64,000 bases of DNA from Kitasatospora cineracea (GTDB lineage Bacteria > Actinomycetota > Actinomycetes > Streptomycetales > Streptomycetaceae). Made by a program: the position numbers and the translations under genes. The DNA is taken from NCBI RefSeq assembly GCF_003751605.1, contig NZ_RJVJ01000001.1, positions 3,410,001 to 3,474,000 on the forward strand, read 5' to 3'. The stretch's first letter is position 1; each line of letters begins with the position of its first letter. Shown one piece after another: positions 1 through 9,700 of this stretch. The notes beneath the pieces are model-generated. The model was not told the origin of the DNA. It saw only the letters and a program-made list of their open reading frames with translations, and made no database searches.

Positions 1-361
1 CCGCACGGTGTCCCAGTATCCAGGGTCGGCGCGTGAGGACGGCGTGAGCGAGGACGGGGAGGGCGGGGACGGCGGGAGGCCGGGGCGGGGCTCGGCGCGT
101 GAGGGCGGCGTGAGCGAGGGGGAGATGGGCAGGGAGGCTGCGGGCTGCGGGCTGCGGGCTGCGGGCTGCGGGCTGCGGGCTGCGGGTGGCGGGCTGCGGG
201 TGGTGGGGCTCGGTGCGTGAGGGCGGCGTGGGCGGGGCGGGGAGGCTGGGGGAAGTGGGCGGTTCGGCGGGCGAGCGGGGGGTAAAGGTGTGCCCAACGG
301 TCTCCGGGCCGCCGGGCGGCGCCCCACCGCCGGGGGCCGGGCCGAGGAGGAGGTGCCGGAG
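1..361. repeat. GC-rich degenerate repeat region before the NYN gene
   Basis: No convincing gene is seen here. Seven exact head-to-tail copies of the heptamer CTGCGGG occupy 138-186. Around them, three imperfect copies of a longer unit containing GCGTGAGGGCGGCGTG start near 25, 89 and 207. Open frames across it encode only Gly/Arg/Ala-rich low-complexity peptides and look like shadows of the repeats. Confidence 0.6.
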
Positions 362-1543
362 ATGGACCGCTGCGTCGTCCTGGTCGACGCGGGCTACCTG
401 CTGGGCGCGGCCGCCAGCCTGCTCGCGGGGGAGCCCGGCCGGGCCCGGATCGCCGTCGACCACCCGGTGCTGATCGCCGCGCTGCGCGAGCGGGCCGAGG
501 CCGAGACCGGCCTGCCGCTGCTGCGGATCTACTGGTTCGACGCGGCCGTCGACCGCCGCCCCGCCCCCGAGCACCGCCGGCTGCGGGTGCTGCCCCGGGT
601 CACCGTCCGGCTCGGCGCGCTGACCAGGGCCGAGGGCCGCTGGGTGCAGAAGGGCGTGGACGCCGCGATGCACGCCGAACTCAGCGAGCTCGCCCGCAAC
701 CACGCCTGCGCCGACGTGGTGCTGGTCACCGGCGACGGGGACCTGCTGCCCGGCGTCGCCTCCGCGAAGGAGCACGGCGTCGCGCTGCACCTGTGGGCGC
801 TGGAGGCCGCCGACGGGGACTTCAACCAGTCCGAGGAGCTGGTCGGCGAGGCCGACGAGCGCCGGGTGCTGGACCGGGCCTGGATCCAGCGCTGGGCCCG
901 CCCCCGGGAGGCCGCCGCCGAGCCCGCCGTCGCCGTCGCCCCGGTCGCGGTGCTGCCCGACCCGGCCCGGCCCCGCACCGTCCCGCTGGTGCCCGCCCCC
1001 GCGCCCGCCGCCGCCGTCGCGGCCGCCCGCAGCACCCCGCTGCGGGTCATCCCCACCCCCAAGGACCTGGCCGGGCGGGCCGCCACCGGCCCGCCCGCCG
1101 GGCCCGCCGCCCCGGTCGGCCCGGTGCTGCGCTGGTCCTCCGACCGCGGCCTGGTCGACCGCGCCGACACCGCCACCGCCGCCGACGCGCTGCCCACCCT
1201 GGACCGGCTCACCACCTCCGCCCAGCGCTGGGCGGACCGCGAGGAGGACATCACCAGCGTCGGCGGCGACCCGCAGGAGGTCGGCCAGGTCTTCGCCCGC
1301 CGCTGGCTCGACCGCCTCGCCGACGCCGGGCGCCCCGCCCTGCTGTGGACCGACCACCCGCGCATCCCGCACCGCCTGGACGGCGAACTGCTGCGCTACG
1401 CCGCCCGGTTCGGCCTGCTCGCGCACAAGGAGGACCAGATCGACGAGCAGGACAGGTACGCGATCCGGGAGGGCTTCTGGAAGGAGCTCGCCGCCCGGGT
1501 CCCCGACGCCCGGCAGCCCCCGGAGGCGCTCCGGGAGGACTGA
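362..1543 (+). CDS. NYN domain protein (PIN-like ribonuclease)
   Basis: 393 aa predicted cytosolic protein. The first ~190 residues look like an NYN/PIN-like nuclease domain: VDAGYL at the N terminus, QKGVDAAM in the middle and LVTGDGDLLP carry the acidic residues expected to bind the catalytic metal. A Pro/Ala-rich linker (~200-270) leads to a C-terminal region with a winged-helix-like feel (ARRWLDRL, LLRYAARFGLL). ATG 362 was chosen because it follows a GAGGAGGAGG ribosome site and begins directly at the conserved MDRCVVLVDAGY; a more upstream start adds only low-complexity residues. The RNA target is unknown. Family call is fairly sure, role is inference. Confidence 0.8.
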   Translation: MDRCVVLVDAGYLLGAAASLLAGEPGRARIAVDHPVLIAALRERAEAETGLPLLRIYWFDAAVDRRPAPEHRRLRVLPRVTVRLGALTRAEGRWVQKGVDAAMHAELSELARNHACADVVLVTGDGDLLPGVASAKEHGVALHLWALEAADGDFNQSEELVGEADERRVLDRAWIQRWARPREAAAEPAVAVAPVAVLPDPARPRTVPLVPAPAPAAAVAAARSTPLRVIPTPKDLAGRAATGPPAGPAAPVGPVLRWSSDRGLVDRADTATAADALPTLDRLTTSAQRWADREEDITSVGGDPQEVGQVFARRWLDRLADAGRPALLWTDHPRIPHRLDGELLRYAARFGLLAHKEDQIDEQDRYAIREGFWKELAARVPDARQPPEALRED

Positions 1544-1609
1544 CGCCCGGGGCGCGGCCCGGACCCCGCGTGTCCGGAACGCCCCTTACGGCGCGTAGAG
1601 TCTTCCGTC

Positions 1610-2575
1610 GTGAGCAAGGCACCTCAGGGCTGCTGCACGGTCAGCGGCCTGGTCAAGACCTACCGGACGGGCGGCACCGAGGTCAGGGCCAACGACGGCA
1701 TCGACCTCGACGTCCGGCGCGGCGAGGTCTTCGGCCTGCTCGGGCCCAACGGCGCCGGCAAGTCCACCCTGGTCCGCCAGCTCACCGGACTGCTCCGCCC
1801 CGACGCCGGCACCATCGACCTGCTCGGCCACGACATCGTCCGGCACCCCGAACGGGCCGCCCGGCTGCTCGGCTACCTCGGCCAGGAGTCCACCGCCCTC
1901 GACGAGCTCACCGTCGCCCTCGCCGCCGAGACCACCGGCCGGCTGCGCGGCCTCACCCGGGCCGCCGCCCGCGCCGCGACCGCCGACGTGATCACCGAGC
2001 TCGGCCTCGAACCGCTCGCCCACCGCCCGCTCGCCAAGCTCTCCGGCGGCCAGCGCCGGCTCGCCTGCTTCGCCGCCGTCCTGGTCGGCGAACGCCCGCT
2101 GCTGGTCCTGGACGAGCCCACCACCGGCATGGACCCGGTCGCCCGCCGCGCCGTCTGGAGCGCCGTCGACCGCCGCCGGGCCGAGCACGGCACCACCGTG
2201 CTGCTGGTCACCCACAACGTCATCGAGGCCGAGACCGTCCTCGACCGGGTCGCCGTGGTCGACGCCGGCCGGGTCATCGCCTGCGACACCCCCGGCGGGC
2301 TGAAGGCCCTGGTCGACGGCCACGTCCGGCTCGACCTGGTCTGGCGCACCGACGCCCCGCTCACCGTCCCCGCCGTCGCCCACCTCGCCGAACGCGCCGA
2401 ACGCACCGGCCGCCGCTGGACCCTGCGCACCACCCCCGACGAGGCCCGCGAACTGGTCGCCGCCGTCACCACCGGCCCCGCCTTCGCCGCCCTCGACGAC
2501 TTCACCCTCGCCACCCCCACCCTGGAGGACGCCTACCTCCGGCTCGGCGGCCGGCCCGGAGGACTCGCCCGATGA
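1610..2575 (+). CDS. ABC transporter ATP-binding protein
   Basis: 321 aa cytosolic ATPase subunit of an exporter-type ABC system. Walker A is GPNGAGKST (about residue 45), the signature is LSGGQRRL and Walker B is LLVLDEPTTGMD, followed by the H-loop THN. The C-terminal ~80 residues form the extra domain common in DrrA/CcmA-like export ATPases. GTG 1610 is the first plausible start, giving MSKAPQGCC. Its stop overlaps the permease start in an ATGA, so the two are translated together. The substrate cannot be read from sequence; drug or lipid export is typical of the family. Confidence 0.9.
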   Translation: MSKAPQGCCTVSGLVKTYRTGGTEVRANDGIDLDVRRGEVFGLLGPNGAGKSTLVRQLTGLLRPDAGTIDLLGHDIVRHPERAARLLGYLGQESTALDELTVALAAETTGRLRGLTRAAARAATADVITELGLEPLAHRPLAKLSGGQRRLACFAAVLVGERPLLVLDEPTTGMDPVARRAVWSAVDRRRAEHGTTVLLVTHNVIEAETVLDRVAVVDAGRVIACDTPGGLKALVDGHVRLDLVWRTDAPLTVPAVAHLAERAERTGRRWTLRTTPDEARELVAAVTTGPAFAALDDFTLATPTLEDAYLRLGGRPGGLAR

Positions 2576-3366
2576 CCCTGCTCGACGCCCCCGCGGTCGC
2601 CACCGAGCCCGCGCCGCTCGCCCCCGCCGCCCGGCTGATGCCCGCGCTGGCCGCCGTATACCGGGCCCAGCTGGCCCGGGCCAAGGTCTCCCGGATCCCG
2701 CTGCTGTTCGTCGCCACCTTCCAGTCGATCGGCATCCTGGTGATGATGCGCGGCGTCGTCGACCCCGGCGACAACCCCTCCGCGCACGCCGTGGTGGCCG
2801 GCTCCGCCGTCCTGGTCGTCGCCTTCGTCGCGCTCAACCTGCTCGCCCAGTACTTCGGCCGGCTGCGCGCCACCGGCGGCCTCGACCACTACGCGACGCT
2901 GCCGGTGCCGCCCGCCTCCGTGGTGCTCGGCACCGCCGCCGCGTACGCCTCCTTCACCGTGCCCGGGGTCTTCGTCACGGCCGGGATCGGCAGCTGGATG
3001 TTCGACCTGCCGCTGGCCCGGCTGTGGATCCTGCTCGCCGTCGTCCCGCTCTCCGGCGCCGCCCTGGCCGGCCTCGGCGCGGCCCTCGGCCTGCTCGCCC
3101 CCCGTCAGGAGCTCGCCACCCTGGCCGGACAGCTCGGCATGTCCGCCGCCCTGCTGCTCGGCGTGCTGCCCGCCGCCCGGCTCCCCGAGCCCGTTCAGTG
3201 GCTGCGCGACCTGCTCCCCTCCAGCTACGGCGTCGACGCCTTCGCCCTCACCTTCGCCCCGCACCCCGACTGGGCCCGCGTCCTGCTCGACCTGGGCGTC
3301 TGCGGCGCGGTCGGCCTGGTCTCGCTCACCCTCGCCACCTGGGCGTACCGGCGCGCCGCGACCTGA
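2572..3366 (+). CDS. ABC transporter permease, ABC-2 type
   Basis: 264 aa integral membrane protein with about six hydrophobic segments, for example at VVAGSAVLVVAFVALNLLA, ASFTVPGVFVTAGIGSW and LWILLAVVPLSGAALAGLG. It fits the ABC-2 permease family that pairs with DrrA-like ATPases. The ATG overlaps the stop of the ATPase gene by four bases (ATGA), so this is a two-gene operon. The mid-protein segment GGLDHYATLPVPP matches the cytoplasmic loop usually seen in this family. Transported substrate unknown. Confidence 0.87.
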   Translation: MTLLDAPAVATEPAPLAPAARLMPALAAVYRAQLARAKVSRIPLLFVATFQSIGILVMMRGVVDPGDNPSAHAVVAGSAVLVVAFVALNLLAQYFGRLRATGGLDHYATLPVPPASVVLGTAAAYASFTVPGVFVTAGIGSWMFDLPLARLWILLAVVPLSGAALAGLGAALGLLAPRQELATLAGQLGMSAALLLGVLPAARLPEPVQWLRDLLPSSYGVDAFALTFAPHPDWARVLLDLGVCGAVGLVSLTLATWAYRRAAT

Positions 3367-3390
3367 GCCCCCGGGTCCGGGGCCGGGGCC

Positions 3391-3517
3391 GGTGGCAGCC
3401 GTCGGCGGGCGGAGATCGACACCTGCCGGGCCCGACGTGCGCGTTGTTCGGCCTGGCGGCGTGCGGCGGGTGGCAGCCGTCGACTGGCGGAGATCGACAC
3501 CTCCCGGGCCCGACGTG
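3391..3517. repeat. Pair of 49-bp direct repeats (46/49 identical)
   Basis: Two copies of a 49-bp unit lie at 3391-3439 and 3469-3517, period 78 bp, with three mismatches. Each contains GGCGGAGATCGACACCT and ends in GCCCGACGTG. The second copy ends 13 bp before the GTG start of the downstream membrane-protein gene, so the unit may be a promoter or operator duplication. No known binding site was recognised. Confidence 0.75.
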
Positions 3518-3530
3518 AAACGATGGGGCC

Positions 3531-4208
3531 GTGACCGTACCGAACACACCTGCGGGTAGCACGCCCGGGCCGGACCCCTTCGCCCCGCCCTTCCCGCCGC
3601 AGCCGCCCGTCCGCGCGAAGCGGCCGCCGCTCGGTCCCGAACTGCGGATCGGGGCGGTCATCGTCCTCGCCGGAGCGGTCCTCGGCGTGGTGCTCGGCCT
3701 GCTCTGGCTCTGGCTCGCCCCCCGGGTCGGCTACGCCGTCCAGGACGACCACATCCTGTACCGGGACCCGGAGGGCGAGGAGCTGATCGGTGCGGTCGGC
3801 GTCTTCTCGCTGCTCGGGCTGGCCCTCGGGCTGCTCACCGCGCTCGGCGCCTTCCTGTGGACCCGGGGCCGGGGCGGCGGCATCGCCGTCGCGGTCGGCC
3901 TCGCGGTCGGCGGCCTGCTCGGCTCGGTGATCGCCTGGCAGCTCGGCACCCACCTCGGCGCCACCCCCGACCTGCGGGCGCACGCGCTCTCGGTCGGCAA
4001 CGGCGGCACCTTCGACGGGCCGCTGGAGCTGACCGCGAAGGGGGCGCTGATGGTCTGGCCGATGACGGCGATGATCCTGCTGCTGGCCCTCTCCGCGACG
4101 TTCGGCAAGCGCGAGCCGGACCGCCCGCCGTACTGGGAGGCGCCGGAGCCGCTGCACCCCGGCCCGGCCCAGCCCGGCCCGGTGCAGGGACCGCCGCCGG
4201 CCGAGTAG
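3531..4208 (+). CDS. DUF2567-like integral membrane protein
   Basis: 225 aa. A Pro-rich cytoplasmic N terminus (~35 residues) precedes about four membrane segments: IGAVIVLAGAVLGVVLGLLW, LIGAVGVFSLLGLALGLLTAL, GIAVAVGLAVGGLLGSVIAW and ALMVWPMTAMILLLALS. The tail is again Pro-rich. Layout and length fit the actinobacterial DUF2567 family, whose function is unknown. GTG 3531 is chosen because it immediately follows the repeat pair and leaves a normal N terminus. It stands alone on the plus strand, convergent with the YbaK gene 19 bp away. Confidence 0.75.
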   Translation: MTVPNTPAGSTPGPDPFAPPFPPQPPVRAKRPPLGPELRIGAVIVLAGAVLGVVLGLLWLWLAPRVGYAVQDDHILYRDPEGEELIGAVGVFSLLGLALGLLTALGAFLWTRGRGGGIAVAVGLAVGGLLGSVIAWQLGTHLGATPDLRAHALSVGNGGTFDGPLELTAKGALMVWPMTAMILLLALSATFGKREPDRPPYWEAPEPLHPGPAQPGPVQGPPPAE

Positions 4209-4227
4209 GCGCTCCCGGCCCCCGGGC

Positions 4228-4719
4228 TCAGCCCTTGGCGATGGGTGCGGTGAGCGCGGCGGTGAGGCGGACCAGGTCGGCGGGCGCGAGTTCGACCTCG
4301 GTGCCGCGCTTGCCCGCGGAGACGAAGACGGTGGGGTGGGCGAGCGCGCCGGAGTCGACGACGGTGCGGAGCCTGCGGCGCTGGCCGAGCGGGGAGATGC
4401 CGCCGACCACGTAGCCGGTGGAGCGTTCGGCCGCGGCGGGGTCGGCCATCGCGGCGCGCTTGGTGCCGAGCGCGGCGGCGAGCGCCTTGAGGTCGAGCTG
4501 GCCGGAGACCGGGACGACGGCGACGGCGAGGGTGCCGTCGGTCTCGGCGAGCAGGGTCTTGAAGACCCGGTCGGGGGAGACGCCCATCGCCTCGGCGGCC
4601 TCGGCGCCGTAGGAGGCGGCGGCCGGGTCGTGGGCGTACTCGTGGACGGTGAACGGGACGCCGGCGGTGTCGAGGGCGACGGTGGCGGGGGTGCCGCCGG
4701 GGCTCTTCTTCCTGGCCAA
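4228..4719 (-). CDS. ybaK: YbaK/EbsC family aminoacyl-tRNA deacylase
   Basis: 163 aa cytosolic protein of the YbaK/ProX editing family, which hydrolyses mischarged Cys-tRNA(Pro). Diagnostic pieces are RVFKTLL, with the conserved active-site lysine, the block LDLKALAAALG and the glycine-rich GYVVGGISPLG. The protein is full length for the family, and ATG 4719 begins MARKKSPGG, typical of Streptomyces copies. It is 20 bp upstream of, and on the same strand as, the end of the Lon-N domain gene, so the two probably share a transcript. Whether Cys-tRNA(Pro) is the true substrate is family knowledge, not shown here. Confidence 0.88.
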   Translation of the reverse strand: MARKKSPGGTPATVALDTAGVPFTVHEYAHDPAAASYGAEAAEAMGVSPDRVFKTLLAETDGTLAVAVVPVSGQLDLKALAAALGTKRAAMADPAAAERSTGYVVGGISPLGQRRRLRTVVDSGALAHPTVFVSAGKRGTEVELAPADLVRLTAALTAPIAKG

Positions 4720-4739
4720 GGGGTGCTCCTCCAGGGTCT

Positions 4740-5468
4740 TCAGTTGGGGCTGAACGCCTGGCGGGTGAGGTCGACGGCGGGCAGCGAGGGGAGTTTCGCC
4801 AGGACCGCGCTCTCGTGCCGGAGCAGGGCGAGTTCGCGGGTCAGGCGCTGGGCGGTGTCGGGGCAGGCGAGGAGTTCCTGCTTGTCCTTGGTGGGCAGCG
4901 AGGTGGCGGCGGCGACCAGGTAGGAGAGCACCTGCGGGTCGTCGGGGAGGTCGGGTTCGCCGCTGAGGGTGGCCTCGCGGGCCCCGGCCAGCCGCTTCTG
5001 GTAGGTGCGGAAGGCGCGTTCGACGCCGGCCGCGAGCGCGCCGGAGCCCTCGCCGGGCTCCTCGGCGAGCACCGAGACCTCGCCGACCAGGTAGGGGCCG
5101 GTGGCGTCCAGGGCGCGCAGCCGGAACCGGGTGGTGCCGGTGACGAGGAGTTCGTAGCGGCCCTCGGGCTGCTCCCGGACGGAGGCGACGTCGGCGACGC
5201 AGCCGACCGCGTGCAGGGCGTCCAGCGGGTCGCCGCCGGGGGCGCCGAGGCCGTCCAGCGGGCCGGCCGGGCCCTCGTGCTCGCGGACCGGCGCGGTCTC
5301 CCGGCCGTCCTTGATGGCGACCACGCCGAACCGCCGGGGCTCGTCCTCGGGCTGTTCGAGCAGGTCGGCGACCAGGTGGCGGTAGCGCTCCTCGAAGACG
5401 TGCAGGGGCAGCACCAGGCCCGGGTACAGAACCGTGTTCAGCGGGAAGAGCGGGAGCCGATCAGTCAC
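4740..5468 (-). CDS. Lon N-terminal (substrate-binding) domain protein
   Basis: 242 aa. The N-terminal ~200 residues match the PUA-like LON substrate-binding domain: RLPLFPLNTVLYPGLVLPLHVFE is characteristic, as are RFGVVAI and GRYELLVTGTTRFRL. There is no AAA+ or protease domain, so this is the stand-alone form common in bacteria. The start is taken as GTG 5468, which places the family motif at residue 4. A role as an adaptor or substrate-binding factor is inferred from the family. The gene probably reads into ybaK. Confidence 0.85.
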   Translation of the reverse strand: MTDRLPLFPLNTVLYPGLVLPLHVFEERYRHLVADLLEQPEDEPRRFGVVAIKDGRETAPVREHEGPAGPLDGLGAPGGDPLDALHAVGCVADVASVREQPEGRYELLVTGTTRFRLRALDATGPYLVGEVSVLAEEPGEGSGALAAGVERAFRTYQKRLAGAREATLSGEPDLPDDPQVLSYLVAAATSLPTKDKQELLACPDTAQRLTRELALLRHESAVLAKLPSLPAVDLTRQAFSPN

Positions 5469-5542
5469 GGCGGACAGCGTAGTTGGCGGCGGGCCGCCGC
5501 CGCGCCGCAGTTTGTCGCCGGACGGCGCGGCGGCGGCCGGCG

Positions 5543-7195
5543 TCAGCCGCGCTGGAGCAGCCTGGTGACGCCCGCGACGGCGGTGGTGGCGAGCACCCAG
5601 CCGGTCAGCACCAGGGCGGTGGCGACCCACTGGCCGGTGGGGCCCGGGTCCCAGCCGTTCTGGCCGAGGTCGATCAGCGGGAGGACCTTCCCGGCCGCGT
5701 ACAGGGCGGGGTTCCACACCACGTGCTCGTCGGCCTTGATCGGGGCGGGCCGGTGCGCGGCGAAGTACGCGGTGCCCAGCGCCCAGGCCAGCACCAGCCA
5801 GGCGGCGGCCCGGCCGGGGCGGTAGCCGTAGCCGACGGCGGCGTCCTGGAGGTGGCCCCAGATCCGGCCGGGCAGCGGCAGGGTGCGCCGGCGGCGGCGC
5901 TGCTTGGCGTACAGGACGGTGCGGGCGTCCTCGTCGGCGCCGTCGCGGCGCAGGGCGGCGGCGAGCTGCTCGTACGCCTCGGGGCGGAACTCCCGGCCGG
6001 AGTCGACCCAGGCGATCCGGCGTTCCAGCGGGAAGGGCTCGGTGGGGCGGAGCGACTCGTAGCTGAAGCCGGTGAGCGAGACGTGGTGCTCGGTGGGCCA
6101 GGCGGCGGGGGCGTCGACCAGGTTGCCGATCCGGGCCCGGTTGAGGCTGACGGCGCCGGTGGGCGGGGTGTCGCAGGTGAAGCGGAGCTCGGGGGTCTGG
6201 ATCCGGCTGAGCGCGAGCTCCTCGCCCTCGCCGAGGCGGAACTCGGCGTTGGTGATCAGGACGGCGTTGTCGAAGCGGCCGTCGGAGAGCCGGATCCGGC
6301 CCCAGGAGCGGAACGGGGTGTGGGTGGTGTCCCGGTAGGGGGCGGCGGCCGTGGACCCGCCGTAGCCGGAGCCGTAGACGGTGCGCGAGCCGGTCCAGTT
6401 GGCGTCCTCGGAGCCGGACAGGTAGAGGGTGTGGCCGACGGTGATCCGGGCCGCGTTGATCGCGTTCGGGTTGTCCGGTCCGGCGGCCCGCAGCGAGCCG
6501 CCGCGGAGCGAGAGCCGGCCGCCGATCCGGGCCGAGCGCAGGCTCAACTCGCCGAGCAGGTCGAGGCGTTCGGCCTCGCAGTCCTGGTTGATGGAGATCC
6601 CGTCGGCGGACACCGCCCGCCCGTACGCGTCGGGGCCGACGGCGGACTGGTTGAGCAGCAGGTCGGTGCCGATCCGGGCGTCGGTGAGCCGGACGCCGCC
6701 GGGTATCCCGCAGCGGGCGAGGTGCACGTCGCCCTCGCTGGCCAGCCGGGACGCCTCCAGCCGGGGGAGGGCGCAGGAGACGATCCGCAGGGTGCCGGCG
6801 GTGGCCTCGGAGAGCAGCAGCTTGCGGTCGAAGCGGCAGAGCTGGAACTCGACGTAGCAGCCGATCCGGCCGCCGGCCAGGGTGAACTCGCCGGTGACGC
6901 GGGCGCCGATGAGCTTGAGCGCGGCGACCTTGCCGGGCGCGGCGGCGGGCCCGTGCAGCAGCAGCCGGGCGATCGCCTCGGCGCGGACGGTGCGCTCGGG
7001 GCCCCACTCCCCGGCGGTGAACGGGTCGTCGGGGCCGTGCTCCTCGTCGCCCGGACGGGTGGTGTGCCCGGCGGGGGCGGGCAGCAGGAGGTCGGCGGGG
7101 CCGCTGCCGGCCCGCAGGTCGTACACCTCGCCGTGCCGGAAGGCCTCCCACAGGCCCCGTTCGGTGTCGCTCCAGTCGTCCGGTGCCTGCTCCAC
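5543..7195 (-). CDS. Large membrane-anchored protein with pentapeptide/beta-helix-like N-terminal region
   Basis: 550 aa. Residues ~60-390 are built of loosely repeated strands such as [19 protein letters not shown] and [19 protein letters not shown], a spacing typical of right-handed beta-helix or pentapeptide-like folds. A basic patch ([11 protein letters not shown], ~430) precedes two clear membrane segments ([18 protein letters not shown] and [19 protein letters not shown]) separated by an ~50-residue loop. A GTG at 7195 behind a G-rich ribosome site fits the first conserved residues ([10 protein letters not shown]). No enzymatic motif was recognised. It is divergent from hisD, so the 94-bp gap holds both promoters. 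Function unknown. Confidence 0.8.
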   Translation of the reverse strand: MEQAPDDWSDTERGLWEAFRHGEVYDLRAGSGPADLLLPAPAGHTTRPGDEEHGPDDPFTAGEWGPERTVRAEAIARLLLHGPAAAPGKVAALKLIGARVTGEFTLAGGRIGCYVEFQLCRFDRKLLLSEATAGTLRIVSCALPRLEASRLASEGDVHLARCGIPGGVRLTDARIGTDLLLNQSAVGPDAYGRAVSADGISINQDCEAERLDLLGELSLRSARIGGRLSLRGGSLRAAGPDNPNAINAARITVGHTLYLSGSEDANWTGSRTVYGSGYGGSTAAAPYRDTTHTPFRSWGRIRLSDGRFDNAVLITNAEFRLGEGEELALSRIQTPELRFTCDTPPTGAVSLNRARIGNLVDAPAAWPTEHHVSLTGFSYESLRPTEPFPLERRIAWVDSGREFRPEAYEQLAAALRRDGADEDARTVLYAKQRRRRRTLPLPGRIWGHLQDAAVGYGYRPGRAAAWLVLAWALGTAYFAAHRPAPIKADEHVVWNPALYAAGKVLPLIDLGQNGWDPGPTGQWVATALVLTGWVLATTAVAGVTRLLQRG

Positions 7196-7276
7196 CGCGC
7201 CCCCCGATGATCTTGGTCTCGTCTCACCCTTCGTATCACGGACTGAAATGCCGGGCTGCCGGTTTTCGCCACTCCT

Positions 7277-7290
7277 TACACTTGGGCCTG
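7277..7290 (+). promoter_or_regulatory. Probable -10 element for a leaderless his transcript
   Basis: TACACT at 7277-7282 fits the TAnnnT -10 consensus of vegetative Streptomyces promoters. The hisD GTG begins seven bases after it, with no purine-rich ribosome site between. This spacing is what a leaderless mRNA would show. No good -35 hexamer was found. Confidence 0.4.
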
Positions 7291-8597
7291 TGATCTCTCG
7301 AATCGACCTCCGCGGCTCCTCCACGGACCCGCGCGACGTGCTGCCCCGTGCCGAGTTCGACGTCGAAGCCGCCCTGGAGAAGGTGCGGCCGATCGCCGAG
7401 GACGTGAGCCATCGCGGGGTCGCGGCGCTGATCGAGATCACCGAGCGCTTCGACGGCGTCCGGCTGGAGTCCACCCGCGTCCCGGCCGAGCAGATCGCCG
7501 AGGCGCTGGAGCAGCTGGACCCGGAGGTCCGCGCCGCGCTGGAGGAGTCGATCCGCCGCGCCCGCGCCGTCCACTCCGACCAGCGCCGGGTCGGGCACAC
7601 CACGCAGGTGGTGCCCGGCGGCACCGTCACCCAGCGCTGGGTGCCGGTCGACCGGGTCGGCCTGTACGTGCCCGGCGGCCTCGCCGTGTACCCGTCCTCC
7701 GTGGTGATGAACGTGGTGCCCGCCCAGGAGGCCGGGGTGCCCGGCATCGCGGTCTCCTCGCCGCCGCAGAAGGCGTTCGGCGGCCGGGTCCACCCGGCGA
7801 TCCTGGCCGCCTGCGCGCTGCTCGGCGTGGACGAGGTGTACGCGGTCGGCGGCGCCCAGGCGGTGGCGATGTTCGCGCTCGGCACCGAGGAGTGCGCGCC
7901 CGTCAACCTGGTCACCGGCCCCGGCAACATCTACGTCGCCGCCGCCAAGCGCCTGTTCGCGGGCCGGATCGGCATCGACTCGGAGGCCGGCCCGACCGAG
8001 ATCATGGTCCTCGCCGACGACACCGCGGACGCCGCGGAGGTCGCCGCCGACCTGATCAGCCAGGCCGAGCACGGCCCCACCTCCGGCTCCGTGCTGGTCA
8101 CCGCCTCCCCGCTGCTGGCCGACGCGGTCGAGGCCGAGCTGAAGACGCAGGTCGCCCGCACCAAGCACTCCGAGCGGGTGGCCGAGGCGCTCGGCGGCCC
8201 GCAGTCCGGGATCATCCTGGTCGACGACCTGGAGCAGGGCCTCGCGGTGGTCAACGCCTACGCCGCCGAGCACCTGGAGATCCAGACCGCCGAGCCGCAC
8301 GCCGTCTCCGAGCGGGTCCGCAACGCGGGCGCGATCTTCCTCGGCCGCTACACCCCGGTTTCGCTGGGCGACTACGCGGCCGGCTCCAACCACGTGCTGC
8401 CCACCGGCGGCTGCGCCTGCCACTCCTCCGGCCTGTCCGTGCAGACCTTCCTGCGCGGCGTCCAGGTGGTCGAGTACGACCGCGAGGCGCTGGCCGGGAT
8501 CGCCGCGCACGTGGTCAACCTGTCCGCGGCCGAGGACCTGCCCGGCCACGGCGATGCTGTGAAGGCCCGATTCGACTGGACGGTACCCGGCGCGTGA
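7290..8597 (+). CDS. hisD: Histidinol dehydrogenase
   Basis: 435 aa, normal length. It catalyses the last two steps of histidine synthesis, L-histidinol to histidine with two NAD+, using Zn2+. Family blocks visible include [61 protein letters not shown] and the C-terminal [10 protein letters not shown]. It is the first gene of the his operon and its TGA overlaps the GTG of hisC. The start is GTG 7290, encoding MISRIDLRG; upstream codons are poor and no ribosome site is evident, so translation may be leaderless. Confidence 0.97.
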   Translation: MISRIDLRGSSTDPRDVLPRAEFDVEAALEKVRPIAEDVSHRGVAALIEITERFDGVRLESTRVPAEQIAEALEQLDPEVRAALEESIRRARAVHSDQRRVGHTTQVVPGGTVTQRWVPVDRVGLYVPGGLAVYPSSVVMNVVPAQEAGVPGIAVSSPPQKAFGGRVHPAILAACALLGVDEVYAVGGAQAVAMFALGTEECAPVNLVTGPGNIYVAAAKRLFAGRIGIDSEAGPTEIMVLADDTADAAEVAADLISQAEHGPTSGSVLVTASPLLADAVEAELKTQVARTKHSERVAEALGGPQSGIILVDDLEQGLAVVNAYAAEHLEIQTAEPHAVSERVRNAGAIFLGRYTPVSLGDYAAGSNHVLPTGGCACHSSGLSVQTFLRGVQVVEYDREALAGIAAHVVNLSAAEDLPGHGDAVKARFDWTVPGA

Positions 8598-9694
8598 CGA
8601 AGATCGACGACCTGCCCATCCGGGACGAGCTGCGCGGCCAGTCCCCCTACGGCGCGCCGCAGTTGGACGTGCCCGTCCAGCTCAACACCAACGAGAACCC
8701 GTACCCGCTGCCCGAGCCGCTGGTGGCCCGGATCGCCGAGCGGGTCGCCGAGGCCGCCCGCCACCTCAACCGCTACCCGGACCGGGACGCGGTCGAGCTG
8801 CGCACCGGCCTGGCGGCGTACCTCACCGACACCACCGGCTTCGCGGTGACGAAGGACCAGGTGTGGGCCGCCAACGGCTCCAACGAGGTGCTCCAGCAGC
8901 TGCTGCAGACCTTCGGCGGGCCCGGCCGCACCGCGATCGGCTTCGAGCCCTCGTACTCGATGCACGCCCTGATCGCCCGCGGCACCGGCACCGGCTGGGT
9001 CTCCGGCCCGCGCAACGAGGACTTCACCATCGACGTGGACGCGGCCCGCGCCGCGATCGCCGAGCTGCGCCCCGACGTGGTGTTCGTCTGCTCGCCGAAC
9101 AACCCGACCGGCACCGCCGTCGAGGCCGACACCGTGCTCGCCCTGTACGAGGCCGCGCAGGCCGCCGGGCCGAGCATGGTGGTGGTCGACGAGGCGTACG
9201 TCGAGTTCTCGCACCGCGCCTCGCTGCTGCCGCTGCTGGAGGGCCGCCCCCACCTGGTGGTCTCGCGCACCATGTCGAAGGCGTTCGGCGCGGCCGGCCT
9301 GCGGCTGGGCTACCTGGCCGCCGACCCGGCCGTGGTGGACGCGGTGCAGCTGGTCCGGCTGCCCTACCACCTGTCGGCCGTCACCCAGGCCACCGCGCTG
9401 GCCTGCCTGGAGCACACCGGCACCCTGCTCGGCTACGTCGACCGGCTGAAGTCCGAGCGCGACCGGGTCGTCCTCGGGCTGCGCGAACTGGGCTTCGAGG
9501 TCACCGAGTCCGACGCCAACTTCATCCAGTTCGGCCGCTTCGCCGACACCCGTGCGGTGTGGCAGGCGATCCTCGACCAGGGCGTGCTGATCCGCGACAA
9601 CGGCGTCCCCGGCTGGCTGCGCGTCACCGCCGGCACCCCCGCCGAGAACGACGCCTTCCTGAGCGCCGTCTCCACCGTGAGCAAGGAGCTGTAA
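8594..9694 (+). CDS. hisC: Histidinol-phosphate aminotransferase
   Basis: 366 aa PLP enzyme of the class I/II aminotransferase fold that converts imidazole-acetol phosphate and glutamate to histidinol phosphate. The substrate block [16 protein letters not shown] at the cofactor site, VVDEAYVEF and [17 protein letters not shown] with the PLP lysine are all present. GTG 8594 overlaps the hisD stop in GTGA, indicating coupled translation. hisB follows after six bases. Length is typical and nothing is missing. Confidence 0.97.
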   Translation: MTKIDDLPIRDELRGQSPYGAPQLDVPVQLNTNENPYPLPEPLVARIAERVAEAARHLNRYPDRDAVELRTGLAAYLTDTTGFAVTKDQVWAANGSNEVLQQLLQTFGGPGRTAIGFEPSYSMHALIARGTGTGWVSGPRNEDFTIDVDAARAAIAELRPDVVFVCSPNNPTGTAVEADTVLALYEAAQAAGPSMVVVDEAYVEFSHRASLLPLLEGRPHLVVSRTMSKAFGAAGLRLGYLAADPAVVDAVQLVRLPYHLSAVTQATALACLEHTGTLLGYVDRLKSERDRVVLGLRELGFEVTESDANFIQFGRFADTRAVWQAILDQGVLIRDNGVPGWLRVTAGTPAENDAFLSAVSTVSKEL

Positions 9695-9700
9695 CCCCGA

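Noticed and set aside
25-240. CRISPR array
   Set aside because: Repeats are degenerate, contiguous and lack uniform unique spacers; no cas genes nearby.
793-3366. Very long plus-strand frame of 857 codons over the NYN and ABC genes
   Set aside because: Its first two thirds are Arg/Pro/Ala-rich with no coding bias; it is a shadow of three real genes and only its end coincides with the permease frame.
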